Below are positions 43,407-55,000 of a stretch of 64,000 bases of DNA, piece by piece. A model generated the notes under the pieces. That model did no database searches, was not told the DNA's origin, and worked only from the letters and a program-made list of their open reading frames with translations. The stretch comes from Corynespora cassiicola (lineage: Eukaryota > Ascomycota > Dothideomycetes > Pleosporales > Corynesporascaceae). The stretch lies in contig JAEUWY010000012.1 in the NCBI GenBank assembly GCA_022059125.1, forward strand, positions 1,550,001 to 1,614,000, given 5' to 3'. A program made the translations under genes and the position numbers. Each line of letters opens with the position of its first letter. Within the stretch, counting starts at the first letter, position 1.

Positions 43407-46400
43407 TTACCGCGACATCTTGGTTGGGGTGGCGGTCTTGCGCTTTTTCCTTTCAAGCCAGCCAGCCAGTAGGTTGTCCAGCTGCCCACTGAGCCCGCTG
43501 ACTGCCTTTGTCTCCTCCACGAACAGCTGAGACATGATAGGATGGTCAGGCCCCACAGGGGTGACACCAGTCGTGTCATGAATGACCACGAGCATGTCTC
43601 TAATATCACTGCCATCGTCTAGGTATGTTCTGAGACTAGCGTCGGACCATGCTGGTAATGATGTGCTCTCGGAGGAGACTGGTGGAGATTGTTCCATATC
43701 TTTGGACGGGGTAGGCGCCGGACGCGCAGGCTGCGGTATCGAGTTCGGGCTGAGCGCAGGCGATGCTGCCGTGGCAGGGTTGGAAATAGAAAGAGTAGGT
43801 TTGGTAGGCGGCTGGCTCGTCGAGGGACTGTCGTCAGGAGTGGGTGTGGAGACAGGAGAGTTTGTCTCTTGGCTCGAAGTATCGCCAGTGAGGCCAGGGG
43901 GTTGTTGAGGATCTGACTCCTCACGTTCGGTGGGGTTCTCCCGTCCAGGCGGCTGAGCATCTGCGGCCGAGATATGCACAGGAGACTCGGAGAGGCGTCC
44001 GACTGGTTCGGAGTCGGCCGGTTGAGCGGACTTATTAGCCTGGGCGTCGGGGTCCGCAAAGGGGTCGTTCTTCTCGTCATCTTCTGAATCAAAGTCATCG
44101 AGTTGAACCCTTTGTTTCGCTTTCTTGACCTTCTCGGGTTTCGGCTCACGCTCGGTTTGGTTCTTCAGCAGGCTTACTGGGTTCAGCATGGAGGAGCCAT
44201 TACCAGAACGACCTTCAGGAGATAGAGCCCGTTCTTCGATGGATTGTTCAGTGCCTTCAGCAGGCTCGGGAGAGACCAGACGCATGGTAGATCCGGGCTG
44301 TGTACCACCGGGTTTGCTCGTGGGGGTTTCCCTTGCCTGTCCATTTTGCACAGTAGAGGGTTCCGGGCTGTCCGTTTTGAGAATACCTTTCGTCTTCGTG
44401 GGGGACTCTTCTCTGCCACGCTGCGGCTTCTGCAGTTTGCCTTTGCTTGTTGCTCGCTGTGGAGAGGATTGCTCCTGGGAGTCTTCCGACGGCTTCGACT
44501 GAGGGGAGCTACGGCCAACGTCATCAGTCGGCTTCTCACCCTCACTCTCGATCGAGTCGATGCTGGCGCCCTTGGTTTTCTTGTCTTTGCGTTTGAAAAG
44601 TCCGCTGAGCATGCCTGGCTTCTTCTCTTTCTTCTTCTTGTCTTCCTTGGCCTTGTCGGCAAAACCGTTCTTCTCGAGGCTCTCGAGGCTTGGACCGCGC
44701 TCGCGTGAACCAGTGGTGGAAGTACTCGAGTCATCTCGAAGCAAGTTGGGCGTGAGAGTGATCTTGCGGGTTTCCGTATTTTCATCCTTGAAGAATGAGT
44801 CCGTGTTGCGGAGAGTGCCATTGCGGGTAACCTTGGGGTCCATGGGACGATCAAATATCTCGTCGCTTGTCCTTTCTTTGTCGCCCTCGCCAGCTTCCTC
44901 GGATGAGCCGCGTGTTTCGGATTCACCGCTGTCTTTTCTTCCGCCGACCTTCAGAGGCTGCACCTTCAAGCCATCGTCCTGCTCATTTTCGGGCTTTTCC
45001 GTTTGGGTCTGAGTCTGGGTCTGGTTGGGATCTGCACCACCGAACAGCTCGTCATCGCCACCTTCGTCGGAGGAATAGTCATAGTCGGAAGCCTCCACAT
45101 AAGTCGGGGCTGCAAACTGCACGGTCTTCGCATTACGTCTTCGGATGGCCTTCTTAAGGGGGTTTTTCGTCTTCTCGGCCGTGTCACCGAGCATGGTAGC
45201 GGAAAGGTCAATGTTGCGGTGCTTGTTTAGTCGAGCTAGACGTTCGGTGGGAGTTTCGATGTGTTCAGCGGGAAGGTAACCTGCAGGAACTAGTCAGTCA
45301 CATCACAGTTGGGAAGCAGCGGCCGACTTACCAATACTGCTGTCCTTGACGACCCTAACGAGCCACCAGTAGCTGTTGCTGTCGTCGAGGAGAACCATGG
45401 TATCTCCCTTGGTAGCGTTTGCCTGGCCTTCCACAGTCGCGACAAAGGTGTGTAGCGCATATACAAATTCGAAGTCGATATCTTCTGTTTCTTGTAAGCA
45501 TTCGCCTCCCCAACCAGAGTCGATAAATCGAGGATCATCGGAAAAAAGGACGTCTTTGGAGTCATCATCATCATCGTCATAATAGTTTGGATCTGCCTCA
45601 CAAGAGTCTAAATCGCTGTCCGTGGTCCAGCAGGATTCATCGTCTTCATCCAGAAGGTGGCCGTAGGCTTCCTCGCCCTCGACAGACTCAGCTATCGTAT
45701 AGGCAAGTTCTACAGAGTCCTGCAGAGGGCTGCGCAATGGCTGGAGTCTCCTCCTGGTTTCCTCTTCGTCCAGCTCTGAACTCAGAGACGTGTCCGAGTT
45801 GAGGCGCAACTGCAGGCGTGCCTCGATTCTAGTGAGGTGCGCACTGCGCGGGCTCATGTCCGCGGCGTCTCCAGAGCCGGTACTGTCGTATGATCGATCG
45901 GCAGCCCTAGGCCAAGAATACTCACCCCGATGATGATCCGCAGACTGGGTTTGGGAAGATGTGGAGAATGCATAGGACGTAGGCGGAGAATGGTAGGAAG
46001 ATGGGGAAGTGGGGTCCGGACCGCTCGCTGGGACTTGGAATGGTCTTCGAGCCGCGGCCAAGGAGAGGGGGTAATGGACGGGGGTGGTGGTGAAGGGAGA
46101 CGATGAGTCGAACGACGCCATCGGGAAATGAATTGGTGAAGAGTCCGGAGTCGATGACGCGCCCCGGTCTTCAGGCCAGTCCTGGGGATAACAAGGCAAA
46201 GAATACCCACCATCGTCAATCGAGGGCGAACTCGAGATTTTATCCATCATGTCATCATCCATGTCCTCCTCAACATCGGCGTCCTGCATGTCAGCGTCGT
46301 CGCCGTCGCCCGTCATGCCGCCATTGAGGCGGACGGCCGTCTCGTCCTGCTGGCTGTCCTTGTCGGCGGTCACCATGGTCTGCTCATCGTCGGAGCCCGG

Positions 46401-46712
46401 GTCGTCGCGCAGGTTGTTGTTGTTGGCCCAGTTGGCTCCGTTGTGCAGGTGCGCCTCCTCCGAGGTGCGCTCCTCGTCGACGGAGCGCAGCGAGGCCTGC
46501 TGGTGCGGCGCGGCAGGGCCGACCCCGAGCGGCGCAGGGTGTTCAGGCTGGCGAGAATGGTCCTGGGCAGTGGGCGAGGTCTTGTCTTGGAGGTCGAGCG
46601 TGTCTGTCAACAAGCAAACATTAGCACGGGGCGGCGCCAATTGGGCGGGAGTGGAGGGAGAGGGCAAGGGCGAGGGCGGCGCACCGGCTCTAATAATCTG
46701 TGGCCGAGTCAT
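43407..46712 (-). CDS. TEA4: Tea4/Bud14-type SH3 polarity protein
   Basis: Exons 46712-46685 (28 nt), 46603-45332 and 45280-43407 encode 1057 residues; introns are 81 and 51 nt. The splice after MTRPQIIRA joins to DTLDLQDK. An SH3 domain spans about residues 389-445 (FVYALHTFVATVEGQANATK, then YWWLVRV, then GYLPAEHIETP). Just after it, KTVQF (485-489) fits the RVxF docking motif for protein phosphatase 1, as in Tea4/Bud14, followed by APTYVEASDYDYSSDE. The rest is acidic, Ser/Pro-rich and disordered, with KKEKKPGMLSGLFKRKDKK in the middle. In fission yeast Tea4 and Aspergillus TeaC, this protein rides microtubule tips with Tea1, recruits formin and PP1, and keeps hyphal growth straight. It is the likely orthologue; only the SH3-PP1 part supports it directly. 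Confidence 0.88.
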
Positions 46713-49526
46713 TCTCGCTCATGTTCCGGCGGGACAGCTGAGGGCCGAGATGTTTGTCGACGTCGCGGGAGCGCCAAGGCTGATTGAGGCGCAATGGGTG
46801 AGGATGCGATCAGGATGGTGGCTGTGGCAGCGAGCAGAGGGCCGGCAACGCTGCGAGGAAAAAGAAATGCAGCGGTAAAATGAGCGAAGGGCAGATCGGC
46901 GGCGGCGGCGGCATGCGACGTGGTGAGCAGAGGGAGCAGAGCGCTGGGCGGGCGGCGGGCAGGTAATGGGCGGTGTTGGGTGGAAAGAGAGGCTAGGCGG
47001 TCGGAGGAGCAGGTGCGGAGATGGCGAGATGGGGGCTGGTGTCGTCGTTTCAAGGCATGCGAGTGCCGGCGCGCCAGGCTGGGGGGGCAGCGGACAAAGG
47101 AGCGGCTCGTGGCTTCGACACTGACAGTCCGCGTCAGGGCTGGGGGAGACGGGGACGGGCGCGGGCGGGCGGGCGACGCAGCGAGGCCGGGCGGAGGCAG
47201 AGGGATGTCGAAAGAAGACGGCGTGGTGGTGTTGGTGAATTATTTTGGGCCCTCTCACCTCCCGGCGCCCGCGCCCCCTGCAAGCTGAAACAGGCCGTGC
47301 GAACAGACATGACTTCAGATTGGCCTCCCCAGCCGCCCTAGCCTGTTCCTGGCCCATCAAATCACCCTCTGGTCCCCGAAAGGGGTCGGGTATTTACTGC
47401 CCACGCCTTTCCTGTGAAGGCCACGGCGATCACTGCCCATGGCCTCCATTGCCATGCTGCCCTCTCCGCATTGCGACACTGCTTTTGTGCGTTGTGCGTT
47501 GCGTCTTGCGTGCTTTTGCCCGGCCGTTGCCTGCTCCTCAGGCCGTTCCCCCGCAACCCATGAAACGCCTGCGGGCGCGAGTCAAAAATCACAGCCCTCT
47601 AGCGCCGCACGCTGAGCGGAGCACGGCAGCTGGTGATCTGCTGTTTCACCCTTAGGCCCTCTCGCCGTCGACACGTCGTCCCATTTCCGTCTACACTCTA
47701 CAGCCCTCATTAGACAAAATGGTAGTGTAGCCTCCCAACACAGATCGCCGCTCAGCTCCAGCGATGCGGTAGGGCGCCACCATGCAGGGCTTCTGGAACA
47801 CCACGCGACCGGATACGAGCATCAGCCCAAAGGACAGAGTGTCCTGGGTGCTGCCTGTTCTCCATCCTCTGTCTCCGTCTCTATCTACCTCTCCCTCGAA
47901 TGCCTGAACCAAGGCACACGCAAGGGGAGGCCAAACTCTGCGCGTAACCTTTGCGCGGCCTCGACCTCAGACACCCTCAGGCAGCCACCTAGGCCATAGA
48001 CTTCCTCCCAGCCTACTACCGCCTGGATATAGTAGAGGCATTTTGTTCCAGTGCCCATGATTCGCTGCGCTTGCGCTTGGCTGAAGCCGTTCCTACCGCA
48101 GCACCACCACCGCATCTAGAACCCCGCTACACTAGAATGCCAATAGATTCATAGATCGCAGCACCGACGCCAGACCATCGAGATCCCAAAGACGTCACGG
48201 CCGCCAGCGCAGATGGCAAACCAGAAACGCGGCCACTCTGGCCAATCCCCGGCTGTGCATAATCTGACAGGTCCCTCTGCCGGGAACATCCTCGCCCGCC
48301 GCGTCCCGGAGCTGGCATCTGGCAATCGCCCTTATCCCAGCCCACATCCGTTCTGTGTCAAGTTTGACACTTTTTTTGGCCAGTTTTGGGTTCCCTTGGA
48401 GCAATCCTTCTTGCTCATCATACACTCCTGTTGCCGTGCCTTGTTCAGGGCGATCCGATCTACCTCCCAATTCTTAACCTAATTCTCAGGCATCCCCGGT
48501 CCGACTGTGAAGCCTCACTTTGCCCGCCTGCCAACGACCACCGACGCCAGGCCCCACGGCTGCTCCTCCAATTGAACTTCCACAGTGCCCACTGATGACG
48601 ACGCACGTCCAAGGTTCTAGTATAGATACCCCGTACTAGATAATTCGACAAGTATGTCGATGTAGGCTGCGAATTTGTCTACGCCTCGTTTCTGCGGTAC
48701 TCTCCGCGTCACAGCTCCATACAGGCCCGGCCCCTACGAGAAGACGTGCGGTACGTGCTCGTTCCGGGGCATAGTATTCAGCCCAGACGAGTACCACGCC
48801 CAATAGACTCCGTTGTTGGCCGAGTCCGCCTCGCGCTCCATCTCCATGCGGCTGGTATCGCGCCAGTGCCATGCCTGTTTCGTGTGTGCAACTGGGAGTG
48901 TTAGCACTTGAGTGCATGGGTGCTGGAACGTTATGTAGTTTCAGACCTTCGCAAATATTGTTGGCACGGTGACTACTTGCTTTATCCATTCAGCCGTTCA
49001 TCTCTTCAATATTACCAGATTGTCTCCAGTACTCATTTTTGCTCATCTGAAGACATCATTCAAGCCCAAACGTAGCTGTGGGTGTGGGCGTCGAATTGAT
49101 AGAATGCTGGAATACATCTCGACTGGAACGCACGATTTGTTAGTTCTCAGACGACAAAACTCTCTATGATCAGTTCTCTTCATGGCAGCAGTGCATAAGA
49201 CAATAATTAACAAAACAGTGGTATCAGTTCATTCATTCCGCTAACACCATGCTAACCAGTGCCCATCCCATGTCCATGAAAGCTTGCGGGTATACAGTAA
49301 ACCATGCAATGCAACGCCTCCATAGCTGTTCCTACTCTTTGTCCTAGTAGCGAGTACTCGGGGTATACAGCTTGTAAAGAACTCCAGAGACCCTAACGCA
49401 AACAATAAAACTTCTTTTTCCAATTCGCTTGAAAACGAAGCAAAAAAAAGGATATGCAACCCCTAAGAATTCAGTCAATGTCAATCGCAATGCCAAAATC
49501 GCTGTATGCAAAAACTGCCGCGTACT
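46713..49526. other. 2.8-kb intergenic region
   Basis: This is the upstream side of TEA4 and the 3' flank of CDT2. The first part is GC-rich with opposing open frames (46719-47360 on the minus strand, for instance) whose translations are Arg/Pro/Ser-rich and family-less. The rest is average DNA. I see no tRNA, repeat or gene. It may contain a long TEA4 5' leader. Confidence 0.45.
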
Positions 49527-51629
49527 TTAATCGTCGTCATCGTCGAAGCCGTCGTTCACTTGTGCCCAGCCGGATTTCCATCGTCGGCCACCACTTTCAC
49601 CATTCTGGCGCAGCTCACGGGCTTCTTTGCCCTCGCGCCAGCGGCGCACTTGTAGATCGTCTCCAACGCTGACTAGCGTGCCGTTGTATGCCCAGGCAAC
49701 TCCGGTAACCTCCCGCTCGTGGCCGCGGACCAAAGCAGTACCTTGCTCGTAGATGGGGATGGTGTCCATGAGTGTGCTCGGGAATCGGCTCGAAGTGGAG
49801 GAGCGAGACAGGGTGGAGCGGCCAGTGGTGGTGGGGGTGCCGGGCAAATCATCTGCCTCTTCGCCACGGTGCATCTCCTGCTTTAAGAACTTCTCGTCTG
49901 TGGGGAAAACGACCGGGCTGCCATCAGTGCTACCAACAGCGAGAAGCTCGGGTCGATTTCCCGATGCTTTGCGAAGCGCAGCTTTGACGTAGAAGGACCC
50001 TGCGTGGAAGTTTCGGTGGCGGAAACCATATAGCGGGCCCAAGCCCTTTTGGTCAACCGGGGTGAGCTTAGGCCTAGCGGAAGAATCGGGGATCGCTCCT
50101 AGCACCAGATGGTTCGTAGAGTAAGCGTAGATAGTGTTGTCTTTGCTCAGGGCATACAACCGAGAAGCATCGCCGCTTAGAGTCAAAGAGTTGATACCGA
50201 AATGGCGATGGTGGGTGTGTGCATCCGGAGGGACTGTGGTCGAGATAGGAACTGCAGGCCCACGAAGCGAGTATCGTCCACGAATGTCCCACACTTTGAC
50301 AGAGGTAGAGGCATCTGAGGCGGTCAACAGCAGGTGCTCGCGACCCATTGGAAGAAAAGAAAGCGAGGTGACGGAAATTTCGCCGCGCCGACTGTAGCTT
50401 TCGCTCTTGCCAACAGCGGAAGGCTTAGTAGCCAACGAGGCGGGTTTCAAGCCGCTGTCAGCATGAGCGCCCATCAAACTCCGCACAGAGCTCACATATG
50501 GAGCAGTGCGACCCCAGCAGCTGTGATAGTTCAGATCGCCGCCTTTGCATCTCAAGTCCCAAATCTGAACAGCACCATCGCGACTAGATGTTGCAACAAT
50601 TCGGTCGTCACCAGGCTGGAAGCGGATCTGTTTGACGGAAGAACGATGCTTGGCCAAAACACTAATCGTGTCTTGTGTCCGAACGTCGATGATTTGGCCA
50701 GTCTGATCTCCGGATCCCGTCGCCATCCAGGTATCGTTCGAGGAAAACTGGACATCCATGAGGGCGTTTTTGTGGGCTCGCCAGGACAACGGAGCTTGCT
50801 GAAAATCGGCATTGGCCCTGCTGTCGAGAAGCGTGACGTATCCCTGTTCATCTCCTACCGCCACCAAGGAGTGATCTGCATATGTAGGATTAATCTATAT
50901 ACTCCAAGACTTTGGCAGATGCAGAAGCTTACAGTTGCTGGGAGAAGAGCAAAACGGTGTTGCTCCATTGGGCAGTTCGTGGATATCGTCCGACGAACTG
51001 TAGAAGTCGGCTGTCTGGCTTTCCCACGATGTGCAATGGTCGGAAAGAAACCCACGGCCAATGGCTAGAGATCCTCCGAAGGAACGTTCCAGTGTACGTG
51101 AAATGGTACCCATGCTCTTCAGCCGTCGGATCGGGGCTGGATAGACGGCAGGGACCTCGGCCTCAGGGGCATCTTCAAGAATCTCAAAGGGAGTGGGGCT
51201 AATGTATTTAGTGCGCTTCGAAGGAGACGACTGCGCGGGAGATGTTTCGGGAGACATGTATGCGGACTTTCGCTTGCGCGAGGCCATCTGCGGGGTGGTG
51301 ACGGCGTTTTCGTCTCCGGAAATCACGTCGGCAAAATTGACAGTCTTGCGAGGAGTCGATCTTTGGTTGGCATTGGCGTTTCTGCGATTGACGGCGGCGC
51401 GGGTGATGTCCTGCAGCTGACGGCCAGAGGAGCCCAGCGCGCTGCTGGACCCGTGGACGGAGCTACGGGGGGTGAAAAAACGAGTGAAGCGCTTGGGAGT
51501 GATTGGCGGTGGTCGTTTTGGCTTACGGCTCGCAAGAACGGATGGCATAGGCGCAGGAGGGGACGAACAAAAGGGCTCCAGCACAGGACCCTCGAGCTCG
51601 AAGGCAGCGGAGGAGGGGGGCGATGACAT
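49527..51629 (-). CDS. CDT2: Cdt2-type WD40 receptor of CRL4 ubiquitin ligase
   Basis: Exons 51629-50933 and 50875-49527 give 681 residues around a 57-nt intron. The Ser/Pro/Lys-rich N-terminal 230 residues include KRFTRFFTPRSS and KTVNFADVISGDEN. After HSLVAVGDEQGYVTLLDS come WD40 repeats: WMATGSGDQTGQIIDVRT, RIVATSSRDGAVQIWDLR, LLLTASDASTSVKVWDIRGR, LYALSKDNTIYAYST, LLAVGSTDGSPVV and TLVSVGDDLQVRRWREG. This architecture is that of Cdt2/DTL, which recruits PCNA-bound Cdt1, Spd1-like inhibitors and Set8 to Ddb1-Cul4 for ubiquitylation during S phase and after DNA damage. The C-terminus is short and acidic (DGFDDDDD). Its 380-bp promoter, shared with RRP5, has two MluI cell-cycle boxes. The orthology call is from repeat pattern and context. 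Confidence 0.87.
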
Positions 51630-51660
51630 GGCGGGCAAAGAGACAGAGGCACGGACCGCA

Positions 51661-51666
51661 ACGCGT
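51661..51666. promoter_or_regulatory. MCB box (ACGCGT)
   Basis: Perfect palindromic MCB, about 32 bp upstream of the CDT2 start codon. Confidence 0.5.
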
Positions 51667-51861
51667 GGGGCGGGGTGAGTCGAAGGGGCCTGGTGAAAGG
51701 TTTCGGAGTATCACCAGGAAGAAAAGGAAATGGAGAGGGAAGTGAAAGCCAGGCGCTGGCAGTGTCGGTCTAAATGGGCAGCGGAGTGGTGGGCGAGGTT
51801 GGAAGAGGCGGCAGGGGCACGGGCCCGAAACGCGACCATCCCGCGACATGCCCAGTGCGGG

Positions 51862-51867
51862 ACGCGT
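51862..51867. promoter_or_regulatory. MCB box (ACGCGT)
   Basis: Perfect MCB about 233 bp upstream of the CDT2 ATG and 143 bp upstream of the RRP5 ATG. Confidence 0.5.
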
Positions 51868-52009
51868 TAAGTGGCTTGGCCTCGACGTCGGCGCCGGAAA
51901 ATCCCTGATGACCGCCCCCAGTTGCGCCCCACTTTTATTTTCCAAGCATCTGTTGGAGCTCTCGAAAATTTCGTCCCAGCGCAGTTCCGCCATTCTCAAC
52001 GTCCGCAAC

Positions 52010-55000
52010 ATGGGTGCCGTGAAGCGCAAAGCAGACCAGGGCGCTACGCCCTCAAAGAAGGAAAAGCCCGCTCTCGTCGACCGCTCCGCGAAGCGCCAGC
52101 GAAAATCAGACGTTGCTGCACAGGACCCATCGCCCGCGAAACCGAAGCCCCAGATCCCCGCCCAGTCGTCCATTTTCAAAGATGAGGAGAAATCTTTCCC
52201 GCGCGGAGGAGCCAGCGTCTTGACCCCGCTGGAGCACAAGCAAATTCAGATCAAGGCGAACCAGGATGTGCTTTTTGAGCAGTCCGGCGGTGTCAAGCGT
52301 GGCGGGGACGATGGATCGAGTGACGCGGATTCTGACGCCGCCGAGGAGGCTCCTAAGGCTTCGAAGAAGAAGAAATCGAAGAAGAGCAAGAAGTCAGCTG
52401 TGGATGACGACGCGGAAAAGAAGGTTCGCGTCGAGAGTTTGAGCTTCAAAGTGAGTCTTCTTGAGCCCGTTTGCTGGCGCAGCACTAACAACAGCAGAAA
52501 TTGACCATTGGAACCATGGTCCTTGGCCAGATCACTGAGATCACATCCCGCGATCTTGTACTCGCCCTTCCCAATACTATGGTGGGATACGTGCCACTCA
52601 CGGCCATCTCCGACAAGTTGACGGAGAGAATTGAGAAGCTGATTAAGGAAGACGAGGCCAGCGATGAGGAAGAAAACGACTCGGACGATTTTGAGGATGT
52701 GGATCTTGAAGACATGTTCACTGTTGGCCAGTACCTGCGGGCTTGTGTCACGGCTACCGAAAACGAGTCCTCCTCAAAGTCAAAGAAGCGAATCGAACTG
52801 TCAATCCATCCACAGGTCGTAAATCGCGGTATCGCCCAATCAAGTGTTGCCGTCAATGGCATGATCCAGGCCTCTGTTGTCAGCAACGAGGACCATGGCC
52901 TGGTCATGGACATGGGCCTGGAAGATTCCAAACTCAAGGGCTTCCTTTCCAAGGGCGAGCTCGGCCCCAAGGTCGAACATGCCAAGGTTCAGGAGGGTGC
53001 TGTCTTCCTGTGTTTGGTCAGTGGTGTGAATGCTGATGGTCGCATTGTCAAGTTGTCAGCCGACCACCAAAAGGCTGGCAATCTCAAAAAGCTCAGCACG
53101 TTGACTAATGCGCCAACTATTGATGCATTCCTTCCGGGCACAGCAGTGGAGCTTCTGGTCACCGATTCGACCCCTACTACTGTCACCGGCAAAGTTCTCG
53201 GACTAATGGATGCCACCGCTGATATCACTCATTCCGGCGCTGCTGAAAGGGGTGATGATTTGAGCCAGAAATACAAGATTGGATCGAAGACCAAGGCTCG
53301 GATCATCTTCACATGTCCGGATTCTGACCCGAAAAAGGTCGGCGTTTCACTTCTCGAGCACGTCTTGTCACTCTCTTCCCGCCTGTCGGGGAAGAAGACA
53401 GAAAAGAGATCCCAACCCCTAGAGCTCCTTCCAATCTCTTCATTTGTCGAGGAGGCCACAGTCACCAAAGTAGACCCATCCCTGGGTGTTTATTTCAACG
53501 TTGGGCTTAGGGATGTAGTTGGTTTTGCACACGTTTCCCGTCTTGCCGATGAGCGTGTCGATACTCCTTCTGAGACGCTCGGCCCATTCAAAGTGGGAAC
53601 GAAACATCGTGCTCGGGTGATTGGATACAATGCTATGGATGCCCTTTTCCAGCTATCCTTGGAAGAGAGGGTACTTGAGCAGCCGTTCCTGCGCATAGAA
53701 GACATTCCGATCGGCAAAGTCGTGAAAGGAAAGGTGCATAAACTCATTGCTGACAAGAAGGGTGCTACTGCTGTTCTCGTAAATCTCGCAGATGGTATCA
53801 CTGGCCTTGTCACAGACGCACATCTTGCGGACGTCAAGCTTCAGCATCCTGAAAGGAAGTTCCGTGAGGGCGCCTCTATTACCGCACGAGTTTTGTCGAC
53901 GAACCTGGAGAAACACCAAATCCGCTTGACCTTGAAGAAATCGCTCGTAAACTCAGAGACAGAGCCATGGGTTGACTATGCGCAAATCACCGAAGGCGCC
54001 AGGGGTCCAGGAACTTTAGTCGATATCAAGCCGACTGGAGCATTGGTTCAATTCTACGGCGACGTCAAGGCTTGGCTTCCAGCAGCAGAAATGAGCGAGG
54101 CATATATTGCCGATGCTACGCGACAATTTACCAAGGGCCAGGTGGTCAATGTGCGCGTCATTTCCATTGATCACGACACGAACAAGATGTTGGTTTCCTG
54201 TAAGGATCCCAATGCTGTGGATGCAGACAAAGAGGCGACATATCGAGCACTCAACCTGGGTGATATCATCAAGGGTACGGTCCTCGAAAAGTCTGCGGAT
54301 GCGGTGACCGTCGATCTCGGACACGGTGTCAAGGGTGTTTTGAGGATCGGGCATCTCACCGATGGCTCAGAGAAGAAAGACAAGTCGACAATGACACGAG
54401 TTCGCGTCGGTGGACCCTTGGAAGATCTCGTTGTTTTGAGCAAACACGACAGGTCCAGAACGGTCGCCTTATCTAACAAGCCTAGTCTTCGGAAAGATGC
54501 ACAGTCTCGAAAGCTCTTAACCCAACTCTTGGATGTCAAGGCTGGTGAGACTGTCAACGGCTTTGTACGAGGAATTTTGGCCGATAAAGTCTTTGTGGAG
54601 TTTGGTGGTGGAATCAGCGGCGCACTTTTCAAGTCCCAAATCCCTGATGAAATGACTGCCATCCCTAATTTCGGCCTTCGAAAGGATCAATCTATCACCG
54701 CGCGCGTATCACACGTTGATCATGGCAAGGGTCTTTTCTGGCTTTCTATGAAACCAGAATCTGATTCTGCCCCACAAAAGCAACAAAAGGTCACCGGTGA
54801 AGCCACCGTGAATGCTGTAGACGAGAAGATCAAGAATTCAACGGACCTCGTTTTCGGAACCACAACCGATGTCCGCATCAAGTCTATCAAGAGCAACCAG
54901 ATCAATGTCCAGGTCGCCGACAACATCCAAGGACGCATCTCAGCAGCGGAGATTTTCAACAGCTGGGACGAGATCAAAGACAAAAAGAAGCCATTGGCCC

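Larger units (their letters stand above)
51630..52009. promoter_or_regulatory. Divergent CDT2/RRP5 promoter with MCB boxes
   Basis: This 380-bp stretch separates the two start codons. Perfect MluI cell-cycle boxes (ACGCGT) lie at 51661-51666 and 51862-51867, and a related CGAAACGCGA lies at 51826-51835. These match binding sites of the fungal MBF (Swi6/Mbp1-type) factor. The first is only about 32 bp from the CDT2 ATG and may be in its leader. Confidence 0.62.

Noticed and set aside
46719..47360. 213-codon minus-strand frame upstream of TEA4
   Set aside because: Ala/Pro/His-rich translation with no domain; overlaps GC-rich promoter-like sequence.
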